Of a stretch of 64,000 nt of DNA, positions 10,801 to 16,775 are shown piece by piece. The DNA is from Chitinophaga pinensis (GTDB lineage: Bacteria; Bacteroidota; Bacteroidia; UKL13-3), in NCBI GenBank assembly GCA_945860865.1, contig CAMARW010000011.1, forward strand, positions 1 through 64,000, given 5' to 3'. How positions within the stretch are numbered: position 1 is the stretch's first letter; each line of letters begins with the position of its first letter. The notes under the pieces were generated by a model that was given only the letters and a program-made list of their open reading frames with translations, made no database searches and was not told the DNA's origin. Position numbers and translations under genes: made by a program.

Positions 10801-12018
10801 GGTATTGTTTTCCATTTGTCCGCTAATAGCAGAAACGGTAGCACCACCAGATGAAGTACTTGACGTAATTACTATACCAATAGAAGAAGTTAAGGTGTTG
10901 TTTAAGGTTACTCTTGCGTTGGTAATGGTATTAAAAACACATCCATTGGTTCCTACCAAAGTTCTCATTCTGTATCCAAATTCTAGCAAGGCATTACTCG
11001 AGCTAACATCAATTCCATCAAAGGTTACATAATCTGCGCTACCCAAACTTATAGCTGCCTCATTGATTGCAGTTGTTCCAGTAGCATTTACAATTGGATT
11101 TGCGCCTGAACCAAATTTTCTAAAGATAATACGGTTGTTTGCATTACCAGAGGCAGTCAATTCAGGTGGGTTTTCATTAAAAATTTGACCCGCACTTACG
11201 TTAAAAATTAATGGATTAGTTAAGGTACTTGTACCTAAAACATTTGCATTGGTTATTGCATCAGTAAAATTGTTGAAGTTAGTACCACCAGTTGGTAATA
11301 AATTATTGATGGTAAAAGTACCACCAGCAGCTGTAATAACTGGGATTTCTGATACTAATGAAATATTATCAATAATGGCAGGAGGATTAGATCCACCTGA
11401 GTTATCAGATTTCCATGCAAAAATTAATCTAAATGTGGTTCCAGCTAATGAACCAGGTAACAAAAGCGTTGCAGTTTGATTACCTGTTGTAACAACACCA
11501 TTTCCAACAAAAGTAGCACCTGTAATACCCGTTGGTACATTGTTTAATCCGCTTCCAGGATATGTGGTTGTGCCTACAGGCATTATAGTAGTGTCAGAAA
11601 CGAATACTTGCCATAAATCCCAGCTACCTTCACCAGCTAATTGCCAATTAAAGCTTAAAGTAATTTTACTTTGTCCGCTTGGTACAGTAATGGTGCGATA
11701 AAAATAATTGAGTGTGTTTTTGGTATTATCGTAATACGCAACGGTAGAGCCCGTATCTCTGATAAATGCTCTTGTTCCCGCAAAAGGGGTTGTAGTGTAG
11801 CCATCGGCTGTTCCTAAAACCCATGGGTTGTTGGCAGAGTTGGATAGCGTCCAACCATTGGCGCCAAAAGTGGCACCATTTTCAAATCCCCCATCTCCTG
11901 TGGGACTAATCAGTACCGTTTGCGCTTGCGCTTGTGACAGCATCAAGCCAAACGAGAAAATTAACAATGCAATTCCTGCAATTGTTAATCTCTGTAACGT
12001 TTGTAGTCGTTTTTTCAT
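1879..12018 (-). CDS. Giant T9SS-secreted multidomain surface protein (3379 aa)
   Basis: Begins with a signal peptide (MKKRLQTLQRLTIAGIALLI..., cleavage near AQAQ, residue 33) and ends with a type A T9SS sorting domain (about residues 3300-3379: AVPNPF, then ITILDVQGKEI, then NAGIYFINV). So it should cross the outer membrane by T9SS and be released or surface-anchored. Order of regions: lectin-like beta-sandwich (35-225), parallel beta-helix-like region rich in NNTI/N repeats (230-760), FN3-like (about 760-850), a second jelly-roll module (850-1060), a G8-like segment (about 1060-1110), further beta-rich sequence, then three tandem blocks of two BNR_assoc_N-like modules plus one GEVED domain (about 1550-2920), and a C-terminal stem. 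No catalytic motif was recognised, so adhesion or glycan binding is an inference. The reading frame is uninterrupted over 10 kb. Confidence 0.93.
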   Translation of the reverse strand: MKKRLQTLQRLTIAGIALLIFSFGLMLSQAQAQTVLISPTGDGGFENGATFGANGWTLSNSANNPWVLGTADGYTTTPFAGTRAFIRDTGSTVAYYDNTKNTLNYFYRTITVPSGQSKITLSFNWQLAGEGSWDLWQVFVSDTTIMPVGTTTYPGSGLNNVPTGITGATFVGNGVVTTGNQTATLLLPGSLAGTTFRLIFAWKSDNSGGSNPPAIIDNISLVSEIPVITAAGGTFTINNLLPTGGTNFNNFTDAITNANVLGTSTLTNPLIFNVSAGQIFNENPPELTASGNANNRIIFRKFGSGANPIVNATGTTAINEAAISLGSADYVTFDGIDVSSSNALLEFGYRMRTLVGTNGCVFNTITNARVTLNNTLTSSIGIVITSSTSSGGATVSAISGQMENNTISNMVIENCGLGGVFLISGNSSFPGQSNRVINTRIGAAYTGTPTGDIGGSTTAGAYGISTQSQNNFEASNCTIRNIMSSGIKRGILTTNSTGITNIFNNRVFGIRNNLNTSTSASRGIDVSQNTTAGPTNITNVYNNEISDLTATYSGTATATRVIVGIFNGTGNATSEINIYNNTVVLDGSGSLTASNVVMEWGGSTATYNVRNNHFINNTGAQTGLAKHYVLRTSSGTLMGTATSIINNNNYFLSSTTNGFMGLLNATDAATIAAIDLAITTPASNDANTVTLNPLFVNAANRDFRSQVKALDNSGVALAVVTTDINGNPRSATPDLGANEFSIAPPVVVTNNANGIGQTSAFLNGAISSSFPAVNASGILFGTTNSLTLGAAGATNLATSPAVTLGAFNVNATGLTASTVYFYRAYAINATDTGYGAVRSFTASRPLPFIENFDTTWVGTPAAPAGWTQTRLDMWGDGTPAAVTLVGPKDWEPITNLGLASWNKTNFATAPNAAVSGNKALWLEEYYFGSGTNMMHRRLETPTLDLSASTSPFIRFHMFYANSGSYLYPLMVMASKDNGSTWNPIMHVQPGFNATITSATGTGLVNASNPWQIINVKIPAEYRTAGARFALQKNAAYSFNGNVFIDSLTIDEFVPTTITSAQNGNWSDTTTWVGGIVPNSNNHVVVATGHEVVINQNIARTQTITVAGTLRFFSTSTLSVLQAFDSMTVLSGGTYTTFNTTAVAHATSRWTYIGGSLNNAGTVNLGTSTLSTLLFTGGSPAFFTNTGTITNNYVSQMYMQNSAGFTYNSPVTIRNSYFLLEGPVNPNGNLNLGLNSNAIAVYRSGPRASLTQRPNFPFLGATTLRTMYYGGTINGNMHSAVLTQDEFAPGFEVDTLAGTHFVRGSLIVNTQNKIVLNTPLLIGRTDTAVGGAVTFTRGILKTSLANPLVFGWGGTGTPFNSIPTAVAPNFNQGSYVVGPVRFVRPTNNSLAINVPLGVGEQYMQNALTSNVRKTLTITPGVNWAGQDLTIWLDNNGNPTSNVGAGISSTMGKNIYRIQRNNAIDLPSNATVGIRANNFAHTNSDNFSGTQGDIYVAQAASATGPWTNRSLTLGGTAALVNNTEYTRTTSATAPGPIAPLATNGEFFTIATAAAPMTFVSADVVRNTDGVSAGALNMPIIRVRVSVSGVVPASARNFNFARTGTTNLAAIANAKVYYTGTNPNFSTSTQIGSTINAPVPATFSVNQNITLANGDNYFWVAYDIASGAVLGDLLAAECANVTVADTIRTLVSPAAGGRTVTLPMTLVASNAAQALTAKVEQNSVNNLILRLDVEMSATGAPIAANSFSFNTNGSVLPTTNITNAKLYYTGTNGNFATTNLFGTFNGPNGTFTINGNANLANGMNYFWLTYDLPATAVIGDSVDAEYTGLVLNGTAQTAPLITAPVGARQIRAPYCNSGATSTFDSDIGRVIFTSGGNPVMNVGTGCGTAQAWATGTYTNNTGIGGINLITGATVNFDICYASSGGAYTSGMAIYIDYNQNGVWDAGEMAYSAPTLLSTNFVGSFSIPCTALNGPTRMRIVLIESTILALSNSCGTFAYGETEDYTVNIVNAPPTFLAANALQQVAQVGAGATNVPILRVPVKVISTLCVPGTIEQLNFNTAGTTSVGDILAAKLYRTGINAPFSTTNLVGTVSTPSGAFSFPLTDTTFNDTNNYWLAYDVSSSAANSNLLDARFDSALVFGSWRTPINANPTGAVTVTVPMTYISSDVIHPTLAKVERGTANNQFLRIMVRTSSTGAPIALTQFSLSTNGSANPLTNMDSAIIWYTGSNPNFATTNFFGGVGAQSGAFNITGLQNLGNDTNYFWLTYRLPATAAIGDSLDAELTSITIAGTPQTPTTSAPAGSRQIRAPYCISAATSSFDSDIGRVIFTSGGSPVMNVGTGCGVTQPWATGTYTNNTGITGINLVAGSTVNFDICYASSGGAYTSGMAIYIDINQNGLWDAGEMVYTAPALSSGNFIGSFTVPCAALNGPTRMRVVLQESVLLTLASSCGTYFYGETEDYTVNILQEPASYLASTTIQQVSTTSAGAVNIPVLRVPLIVKATPCLPGIISQLNFNTSGTTAAGDILSAKLYKTGNSRFFSTANLVGTVATPNGDFNFAISDTAVNDTNNYWLAYDISTTAANANVVDARFDSAQIFGAWRVPSVSAPAGNVLITVPMTYISSNVIHPTLTKIERGSTLNQMARIMVVASSTGATIPVTQFSLNTNGSANPLTNIDSIIVWYTGANPNLVSPVFFGGSGSSAAPFNITGSRNLLNDTNYFWVTYNVPATATVGDSVDIEVTSITVGATPQTPTTTAPAGARLIRAPYCVSSAAVPLADGEIWNVTLGTLNNTSSCATTGGVGSIQGGFANYTSTVAAPNLAAGSITPFSVNTSTCGGPYDGVLGMWIDFNDDGDFTDVGEEVHMTAPFLYGTTVFRTGDITIPLNVAPGLKRMRVILNETTFSPISPCAAYGYGETEDYTVNILPAPTPTTYVWNQTAANDFATAGNWTPSRTNRNLNDRLAFSNGAVTVNGVLSQEVSSISVSNNSIVTMNAASAENLSAWDSLNLISGRIINGANLTLTVGNRSNMGTITGTGGVQGALSRWVDTATATVSFPLVQGLAGRTATLSTNTAPTSRGTVTVRFVPGIPTTAGIPFLDGFLPVNKVSENGVWRIEAGNGFNPGAAGTYNLALQAVSFAGVNNLSSLTVIRRANATSNWDTAGVYSAATGTNSSFIANRSDLRVFGEFAIASDSAVNPLPVKLISFNANGVNNDVLLTWKTAMELNNKGFMVERSLDGKKFESVNFVKGNGTTARTSNYLLLDEKAFTIANTLYYRLRQIDFDETESFSNIVKVERSELSLSNVTAVPNPFMGSTQIEFVSAATAPYTITILDVQGKEIATKTVNVKEGMNSITLPELESVNAGIYFINVNGVESRTLKVVKTAN
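3255..7365 (-). repeat. Three tandem ~1.37-kb coding units (two BNR_assoc_N-like modules + GEVED)
   Basis: Inside the giant gene, unit 1 is about 7365-6005, unit 2 about 5990-4625 and unit 3 about 4620-3255. Each carries two modules that open like PMTYISSDVIHPTL or YLASTTIQQV and contain a YYTGTNPNF-like loop, then one GEVED domain ending YGETEDYTVNI. GEVED copies 1 and 2 are almost identical in protein (FDSDIGRVIFTSGG, then NVGTGCG); copy 3 is diverged. The pattern shows intragenic duplication, with units 1 and 2 the most recent GEVED pair. Confidence 0.85.
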
Positions 12019-12419
12019 TTGATATGTATTTATAATTAAAAATTTTTAACTTTTGGTGGGGTAGAGATTAAACTTCAATAGTTTAAGGGTGGTTTTTTGA
12101 AAAACCTGTTTCTGCTAAATAAATCTAAATCTAATAATTCCATACCGTCGTCTTCCAAGGCAATTTTGTGCCTCTAAAAAGACTAGCTATGATGCCAGAA
12201 ATTGAGTTATAATTTTTCATAGATTAACAATAAATCGCCTCACAAGTAATGAAATTACTCGCTTAATGTCAAGTTTTTATTAAGAATTTTTAAAGAAAAA
12301 TGACCAAATTATCCGTAAAGCCATATTTAATTGAGTTTTAACAAGGCAAGGTTTTTGACTTTTGAAGTCCGAATGCGACATTTTTTACTAATTTTTACTG
12401 TAATAAAAAAAACTTATGC
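12019..12419. other. Intergenic region upstream of the giant gene
   Basis: 401 AT-rich bases between two minus-strand genes. It must contain the promoter of the giant gene, but I see no clean TAnnTTTG/TTTG pair in that orientation. A short hairpin AGGCA-N6-TGCCT lies near 12160-12175. No gene-sized open frame is convincing. Confidence 0.5.
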
Positions 12420-13826
12420 TCATTTTAATAACGCGCTGTCTATTATTTGTACAACTTCTTGGCTGCTTGGCCTAGGTGCGGGAGAAGCAATAAATTTACC
12501 CTCTTTATCTATCAGAAAATAGCTTGGAATAGAACTTACTTTATAAGCTTGTATAGTTTCCGGATTTTGTTGTGAGTTGGCTATTAAATTAATCCCATTA
12601 ATACCTAGTCGTTGCACACTTTCTCTCCACTTATATTCATCCTCGTCGATAGAAATATTTAAAAACACAATGTCTTTACCTGCATATTTCTTTTTAAGTG
12701 CCTCGCCAGCGGGCATCTCTCTAATGCAAGGCCCACACCAACTTGCCCAAAAGTCTATGTAAACTAATTTACCTTTAAAATCTGATAGGGTATAAGATTT
12801 TCCATCAATGCTTTTTAAAGTGAAATTGGTTGCAACGTTTTTGTTTAGGTAGCTGTTTTCTAGCGCCAAAAAAATAGGGTTGGTTCGCATGGTATTTTTT
12901 ACAAATGGATACAGTTTATCAGCATCCGCTATATTACCATACTGCATAATATCACTCCATAAATGAAGTCTAAAATGATTTAACACTTCACCTGTAAAAA
13001 GCTTTTCACAGAATACATACAAATTCATAACCTCCATACTTTGATTTTGCTTTTTTAATGCAAACAAAAAGTAATATTTTAACCAATTTCTATATTGGGT
13101 CGAACCTAAATTTTTGGACTCATTGATGGGTATTACTTTTAAGAAATCATAGAAAGTACTGTCAACAGCCAGGGTTTTGTTTTCTATTCCACGCATAGCA
13201 TAAAACCAGCTTGGATAATTTAGCTTTATGCTTTCCAATTCAAACCTATTTTCTGCCAATTGCCAATTTATAAATTCTGGGCTCAAACCTTTTTTATTAT
13301 TATTTAGGTATTGGGTTTTCACAGCAATAATACTATCTATAAATTGGGTAAATTTGCTTGCACTTCTATAGCCCATTTCGGTTAATAACTGTTGAGAGAA
13401 ACTGGCGCTTTCAATGGTTTTAGAAAATGCCTTCTTTTGTTTTTCTGGCCAAGCTGCATCACTGGCATTTTTGCCAAAAAATTGCGTGTTAACTTGCTCA
13501 TCTTTCCAGTTAATTTTCAAATAAATACTATCGCCAGGCTTTATAAAAACTTTCACAATATTGGTTCCAATAAATACGTTTACAGTTTGCTGTTCAAGTA
13601 TATCAAAATGGGTTGCAAAGCCGTTACTTTTATTTAATTTTATATCGGCCTGATCCAAATTATTTTGGAAGGGTGTGCTGTAAAATTGCACCATAAAACT
13701 GGGCGATTGTAAATCTTTTATTTCGCCACATAAGGTTGTTTTCTTTTGAGCTAATACTTCATGTGAAATTGGTTCAAACAGAAAAATACCAAAGATTATG
13801 AGGACGTTAAAAAAGTATTTTTTCAT
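12420..13826 (-). CDS. TlpA-like thiol-disulfide oxidoreductase (secreted or lipid-side thioredoxin)
   Basis: A 468-residue exported protein. The signal peptide is MKKYFFNVLIIFGIFLFEPI... with a cleavage region near VLAQ. The first 330 residues are an all-purpose Bacteroidota N-terminal region of unknown fold. The last 140 residues are an AhpC/TSA-thioredoxin domain with the redox motif WASWCGPC (near residue 360), NISIDEDEYKW and the cis-Pro region SSIPSYFLI. Such proteins reduce or oxidise disulfides in the periplasm, for example in cytochrome c maturation or stress. The ATG at 13826 was chosen over an upstream start because it begins the signal peptide and overlaps the Maf stop (ATGA). It is the last gene of a three-gene operon. 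Confidence 0.88.
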   Translation of the reverse strand: MKKYFFNVLIIFGIFLFEPISHEVLAQKKTTLCGEIKDLQSPSFMVQFYSTPFQNNLDQADIKLNKSNGFATHFDILEQQTVNVFIGTNIVKVFIKPGDSIYLKINWKDEQVNTQFFGKNASDAAWPEKQKKAFSKTIESASFSQQLLTEMGYRSASKFTQFIDSIIAVKTQYLNNNKKGLSPEFINWQLAENRFELESIKLNYPSWFYAMRGIENKTLAVDSTFYDFLKVIPINESKNLGSTQYRNWLKYYFLFALKKQNQSMEVMNLYVFCEKLFTGEVLNHFRLHLWSDIMQYGNIADADKLYPFVKNTMRTNPIFLALENSYLNKNVATNFTLKSIDGKSYTLSDFKGKLVYIDFWASWCGPCIREMPAGEALKKKYAGKDIVFLNISIDEDEYKWRESVQRLGINGINLIANSQQNPETIQAYKVSSIPSYFLIDKEGKFIASPAPRPSSQEVVQIIDSALLK

Positions 13827-14395
13827 GATGTGAATGTTTTTAATTCGCTGTATATTTTGCTCAGGGGTAAGCCCATTATATTGTAATAACAACCCTCAAT
13901 TTTTTCTACAGCAGTATATCCAAACCAATCTTGTATGCCATAACTGCCAGCTTTATCCATTGGTTTATAATTTTTGATATAATACCAAATTTCATCTTCG
14001 CTGAGGTTTTTACAACTTACTAAACTAAGTTCGCTAAAGCTTGTTTCTTTGTTTGCACTTTTAAGACAAACGCCAGTATATACAGCGTGTGTTTTGCCGC
14101 AAATTTGCTTTAACATGGCAAATGCTTCGGCCTCATCAGTAGGTTTGTTAAGCACTTTATTGTCTATAAAAACAAGCGTATCTGCAGTTAGTAAAACTTC
14201 ATTTTCTGCTAATTTTTTAGGATAATTTGCAGCTTTTTTTACTGCTAATTTTCTGGCAATCTCTTGGGGTAAATCGCTTGGTTCAAAATCTTCTTCCACC
14301 TCATACAATTCTATGCTAAAAGGAATAGACAATCCTGCTACCAAGGCTTGCCTGCGTGGCGATTTTGAAGCCAATATGAGTTGTAAATTATTCAT
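13823..14395 (-). CDS. maf: Maf-family nucleoside triphosphate pyrophosphatase
   Basis: A 190-residue cytosolic enzyme that hydrolyses non-canonical or excess dTTP/UTP-type nucleotides to the monophosphate and pyrophosphate, limiting misincorporation. The N-terminal signature LILASKSPRRQALV, the acidic VEEDFEPSD region, and the catalytic-base motif LLTADTLVF are all present. The C-terminal block DKAGSYGIQDWFGYTAVEKIEGCYYNIMGLP is the standard end of the family, and the length is typical. It lies 3 bp after the vWA gene and overlaps the TlpA-like gene by 4 bp (ATGA), so the three are co-transcribed. A link between its function and its neighbours is not evident. Confidence 0.95.
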   Translation of the reverse strand: MNNLQLILASKSPRRQALVAGLSIPFSIELYEVEEDFEPSDLPQEIARKLAVKKAANYPKKLAENEVLLTADTLVFIDNKVLNKPTDEAEAFAMLKQICGKTHAVYTGVCLKSANKETSFSELSLVSCKNLSEDEIWYYIKNYKPMDKAGSYGIQDWFGYTAVEKIEGCYYNIMGLPLSKIYSELKTFTS

Positions 14396-14398
14396 GTT

Positions 14399-15538
14399 TT
14401 AATCGTTTGTATCAACCCAAATAAATTGTCCGCCACTAAACCTAAAAATGTCTTTTTCCACGGTAAATTCATCTCCCTCTTTAATTTTTTTCATGTCGAT
14501 ATCTTGATTATTGGTGTGGATAGAACCTTTGGTTTGATAGGCAATTTTTAAATATTGGTCATTGATGCCTTTATTGGTGCCACACATAATTATCCGAATA
14601 GGTTTTTTTATTCTACGCAATAAATTCATGTCTCTAACCTGACTATCATCTGCAATTAAAATAATATCGCCATGATCTCTGTAGGTTACGATAGAAGTGG
14701 AAATAGCTTCTAGGTCGTTTTCAATTTCATCTCCTCCTTCACCTTTTTTGCGTACATCTTCAATATCTTTTTTCATTTTGCGGAAATCTTTAGCCTCAAA
14801 AGGATGCACACCGCCTGTTTTTCCAACTATTTTTTTATTATCGGGTAAATTATCGCCGTCGTTAAAAAGCACGTAATATTTAACCCTGCCATCTTCATAA
14901 GTTTGTTTATACCAAACTAATAATTGCCCCATGTATGGAAACATACTGCCAGTTAAATCAACCACTAGCATCATTTTTTTCCATTCTGTATTTCTTCTAA
15001 AAACCTTAAAAATGGTGGAGTCTTTTATTTTGTATTCACCATTAATAAATTTATCAAATTTGAGGGTGGTTTCTTTACTCGGACTTTCAAAGGTAACGTT
15101 ACCCTTTTTATCGAAATGTGCGTAAGAACCATTTAATTCTCCTTTATCAAAATTAGCCTCCGAATTAACTAAACCACTTATATCAAAGTTTCTTTCATAA
15201 CCCGATTTTAGTCCCTTGCTGTAAAATTCTTCTAATTTTGTATTGCAGTTGGGGTAAAACATTACTCTTGGGCCATCTAATAAACCATTATGGTATGTAT
15301 TGCTATATTCTAAACAATCTTGGTTGTCGTAGTAGCTAATTTCTAAACCTTCTTTTTCACCATTTTCATAAAACACTTCATATTTAAGGTCGCCATTTTG
15401 CCATAAATAGCGCCAAAATCCCTGTTTTTTTCCAGTAGAAAGCGTTAGGTTAATGGTGTCGCCATCTGCCACAGTGAAAGTTTGCCCATAACTAAATTGA
15501 CAAATAGAAATAAAAATCAGAAATACCCAAAGTTTCAT
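14399..15538 (-). CDS. MORN-like repeat and von Willebrand A domain protein, exported
   Basis: A 379-residue protein with a signal peptide (MKLWVFLIFISICQFSYGQ). Residues about 30-170 carry MORN/toxin_YwqK-like repeats of the form YENGEKEG, YHNGLLDGPR and KGELNGSY. Residues about 190-340 form a vWA-like domain with the MIDAS motif DLTGS (VVDLTGSMFPYMG) and a later IILIADD strand. A metal-dependent protein-binding role in the periplasm or on the surface is inferred. The ATG at 15538 is preferred to one 19 codons upstream because it starts the signal peptide and has TATATTTG 6 nt before it. It heads the operon with maf and the TlpA-like gene. The MORN-plus-vWA combination is unusual. Confidence 0.85.
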   Translation of the reverse strand: MKLWVFLIFISICQFSYGQTFTVADGDTINLTLSTGKKQGFWRYLWQNGDLKYEVFYENGEKEGLEISYYDNQDCLEYSNTYHNGLLDGPRVMFYPNCNTKLEEFYSKGLKSGYERNFDISGLVNSEANFDKGELNGSYAHFDKKGNVTFESPSKETTLKFDKFINGEYKIKDSTIFKVFRRNTEWKKMMLVVDLTGSMFPYMGQLLVWYKQTYEDGRVKYYVLFNDGDNLPDNKKIVGKTGGVHPFEAKDFRKMKKDIEDVRKKGEGGDEIENDLEAISTSIVTYRDHGDIILIADDSQVRDMNLLRRIKKPIRIIMCGTNKGINDQYLKIAYQTKGSIHTNNQDIDMKKIKEGDEFTVEKDIFRFSGGQFIWVDTND

Positions 15539-15544
15539 TGGGTT

Positions 15545-15552
15545 CAAATATA
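15545..15552 (-). promoter_or_regulatory. -7 promoter box next to the vWA gene start
   Basis: TATATTTG on the minus strand, 6 nt before the ATG at 15538. It supports the shorter start and predicts a leaderless transcript for the vWA-maf-TlpA operon. Confidence 0.5.
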
Positions 15553-15665
15553 CTATAAACTTATATTTTCTTCCATTCTTTGGATGCAAAATCATTAAGT
15601 TTAATTAACCCTCCAGAGTCTAAAACCGACATGCTAAATAGTGAAATAGATCTGGTAACCGCAGC

Positions 15666-15737
15666 CTAAGCTGCTGCAGCCCTTTGCTTACCAACTTTAA
15701 CACCAATTGTAATAGCAGCATTTGTTAAATATAACAT
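15666..15737 (-). other. Possible 23-codon ORF with hairpin at its stop (doubtful)
   Basis: In the 392-bp gap between the divergent vWA and exopolysaccharide units, the minus strand has ATG at 15737 and TAG at 15666-15668, encoding MLYLTNAAITIGVKVGKQ then RAAAA. The stop lies in a GCAGC-CTAA-GCTGC hairpin (15661-15674). The local GC content is above the rest of the gap. It could be a leader peptide, a small RNA or nothing; I recognise no family. Confidence 0.2.
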
Positions 15738-15864
15738 TTGATTTTTAAAGCTATTAAATTAACGTTTACGGGCTACATAGATTTGGAAGTTTAAATGGCT
15801 TATCTATCAATTAATTCAATTAGCAATCACTATTTAAATAACCATTAAAAAAGTCTTATAAACT

Positions 15865-15893
15865 TTTGAGGATGGTTGGTTATTATAATTTTG
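15865..15893 (+). promoter_or_regulatory. Promoter of the exopolysaccharide cluster
   Basis: TTTG (15865-15868), 17-nt spacer, TAATTTTG (15886-15893): a close match to the Bacteroidota housekeeping promoter. The predicted 5' leader to the first gene is about 100 nt. Confidence 0.7.
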
Positions 15894-16002
15894 TCAAAAA
15901 AATGGACACAAATAAGCTATAAGTTAATAAGTGTTTTCATTTTACATGTTCAAGACGACTTACTTTGTTGGTGCAAAAATATTATACAAGCACTATAAAA
16001 CT

Positions 16003-16764
16003 ATGATGAAGAACATCCAGCAATTTTTATTGATTTTGATTGGAATTGTTGCCTTTTCTAAGACAACAAAAGCCCAGGCTGATTCAATTCTGCTGGATCC
16101 TAAAATTGATATTGAGGTAATTCTACCTTCATTAGATTCTTTGTATGAAATTGCTAAGTTAAATAATCCAACGCTTAAACAAGAAGCTGCAGCAACACGC
16201 TCAGCTCAATGGGCAGAGCGATATACACGTTGGATTTGGGCTCAAAATCTTAATGTATTTTACAATTACTCTTTAGGTAGTTTGCCATTTTTTGCTTACG
16301 CAGATCCTTCTCAACCCCAGGCGCAATCGCTTACTCAGGTTAGAGAAGGTTACCGTGCAGGAATCAATTTGCAGCTTTCAGTTTTTGATGTTATGGGTCA
16401 CCGCAGCAGAGTAAACGAGATGAAAGAAAAAGCTATTTCCCAAAAGCATAAACGAGATGCTGAGGCTCAGGAATTAAAGCGTAAAATAGCTCAATTATAT
16501 ACAGACATGGTTGGCTACAGTAGGTTGTATAAAGGAAGAAATGAAGATTTTTTAATGCAAGTAGTTGCTTGTCAGGTTGCAGAAAAAGAGTATAGAGAAG
16601 GGGTTATCCATATGTCTGAATATTCTCGTCAGAAAAACGTGTTATCTAATGCTGAGGCATCTTATCATGAGGCTTTCCGTTTTTTCTACAGTTCTTTAAC
16701 TCAGTTTGAGGCTATTTTGGGTGTGCCATTGCACACAGTAATGATTAAATCAAAGAAAAACTAA
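16003..16764 (+). CDS. TolC-like outer-membrane protein, half-length (exopolysaccharide cluster)
   Basis: About 253 residues with a signal peptide (MMKNIQQFLLILIGIVAFS..., cleavage near KAQA). The mature part matches one structural repeat of the TolC/OEP family: SLDSLYEIAKLNNPTLKQEAA at the start, a strand region ending in GINLQLSVFDVMGHRS, then a long helix (KRDAEAQELKRKIAQLYTDM) and a second helical hairpin. A full TolC protomer has two such repeats and about 430-480 residues, so this is a single-repeat version. It is the first gene after the promoter and is 11 bp from the Wzz gene, so a role in polysaccharide export through the outer membrane is likely. The ATG pair at 16003/16006 is chosen because it begins the signal peptide; the longer frame does not. 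Confidence 0.8.
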   Translation: MMKNIQQFLLILIGIVAFSKTTKAQADSILLDPKIDIEVILPSLDSLYEIAKLNNPTLKQEAAATRSAQWAERYTRWIWAQNLNVFYNYSLGSLPFFAYADPSQPQAQSLTQVREGYRAGINLQLSVFDVMGHRSRVNEMKEKAISQKHKRDAEAQELKRKIAQLYTDMVGYSRLYKGRNEDFLMQVVACQVAEKEYREGVIHMSEYSRQKNVLSNAEASYHEAFRFFYSSLTQFEAILGVPLHTVMIKSKKN

Positions 16765-16775
16765 ACCCTTATTAA

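Noticed and set aside
15596-15760. Possible tmRNA, because of an Ala-rich tag-like end (RAAAA-stop)
   Set aside because: No GGGGCTG start, no tRNA-like 3' half with GGTTCGA, and the tag lacks the usual NYALAA-type ending.
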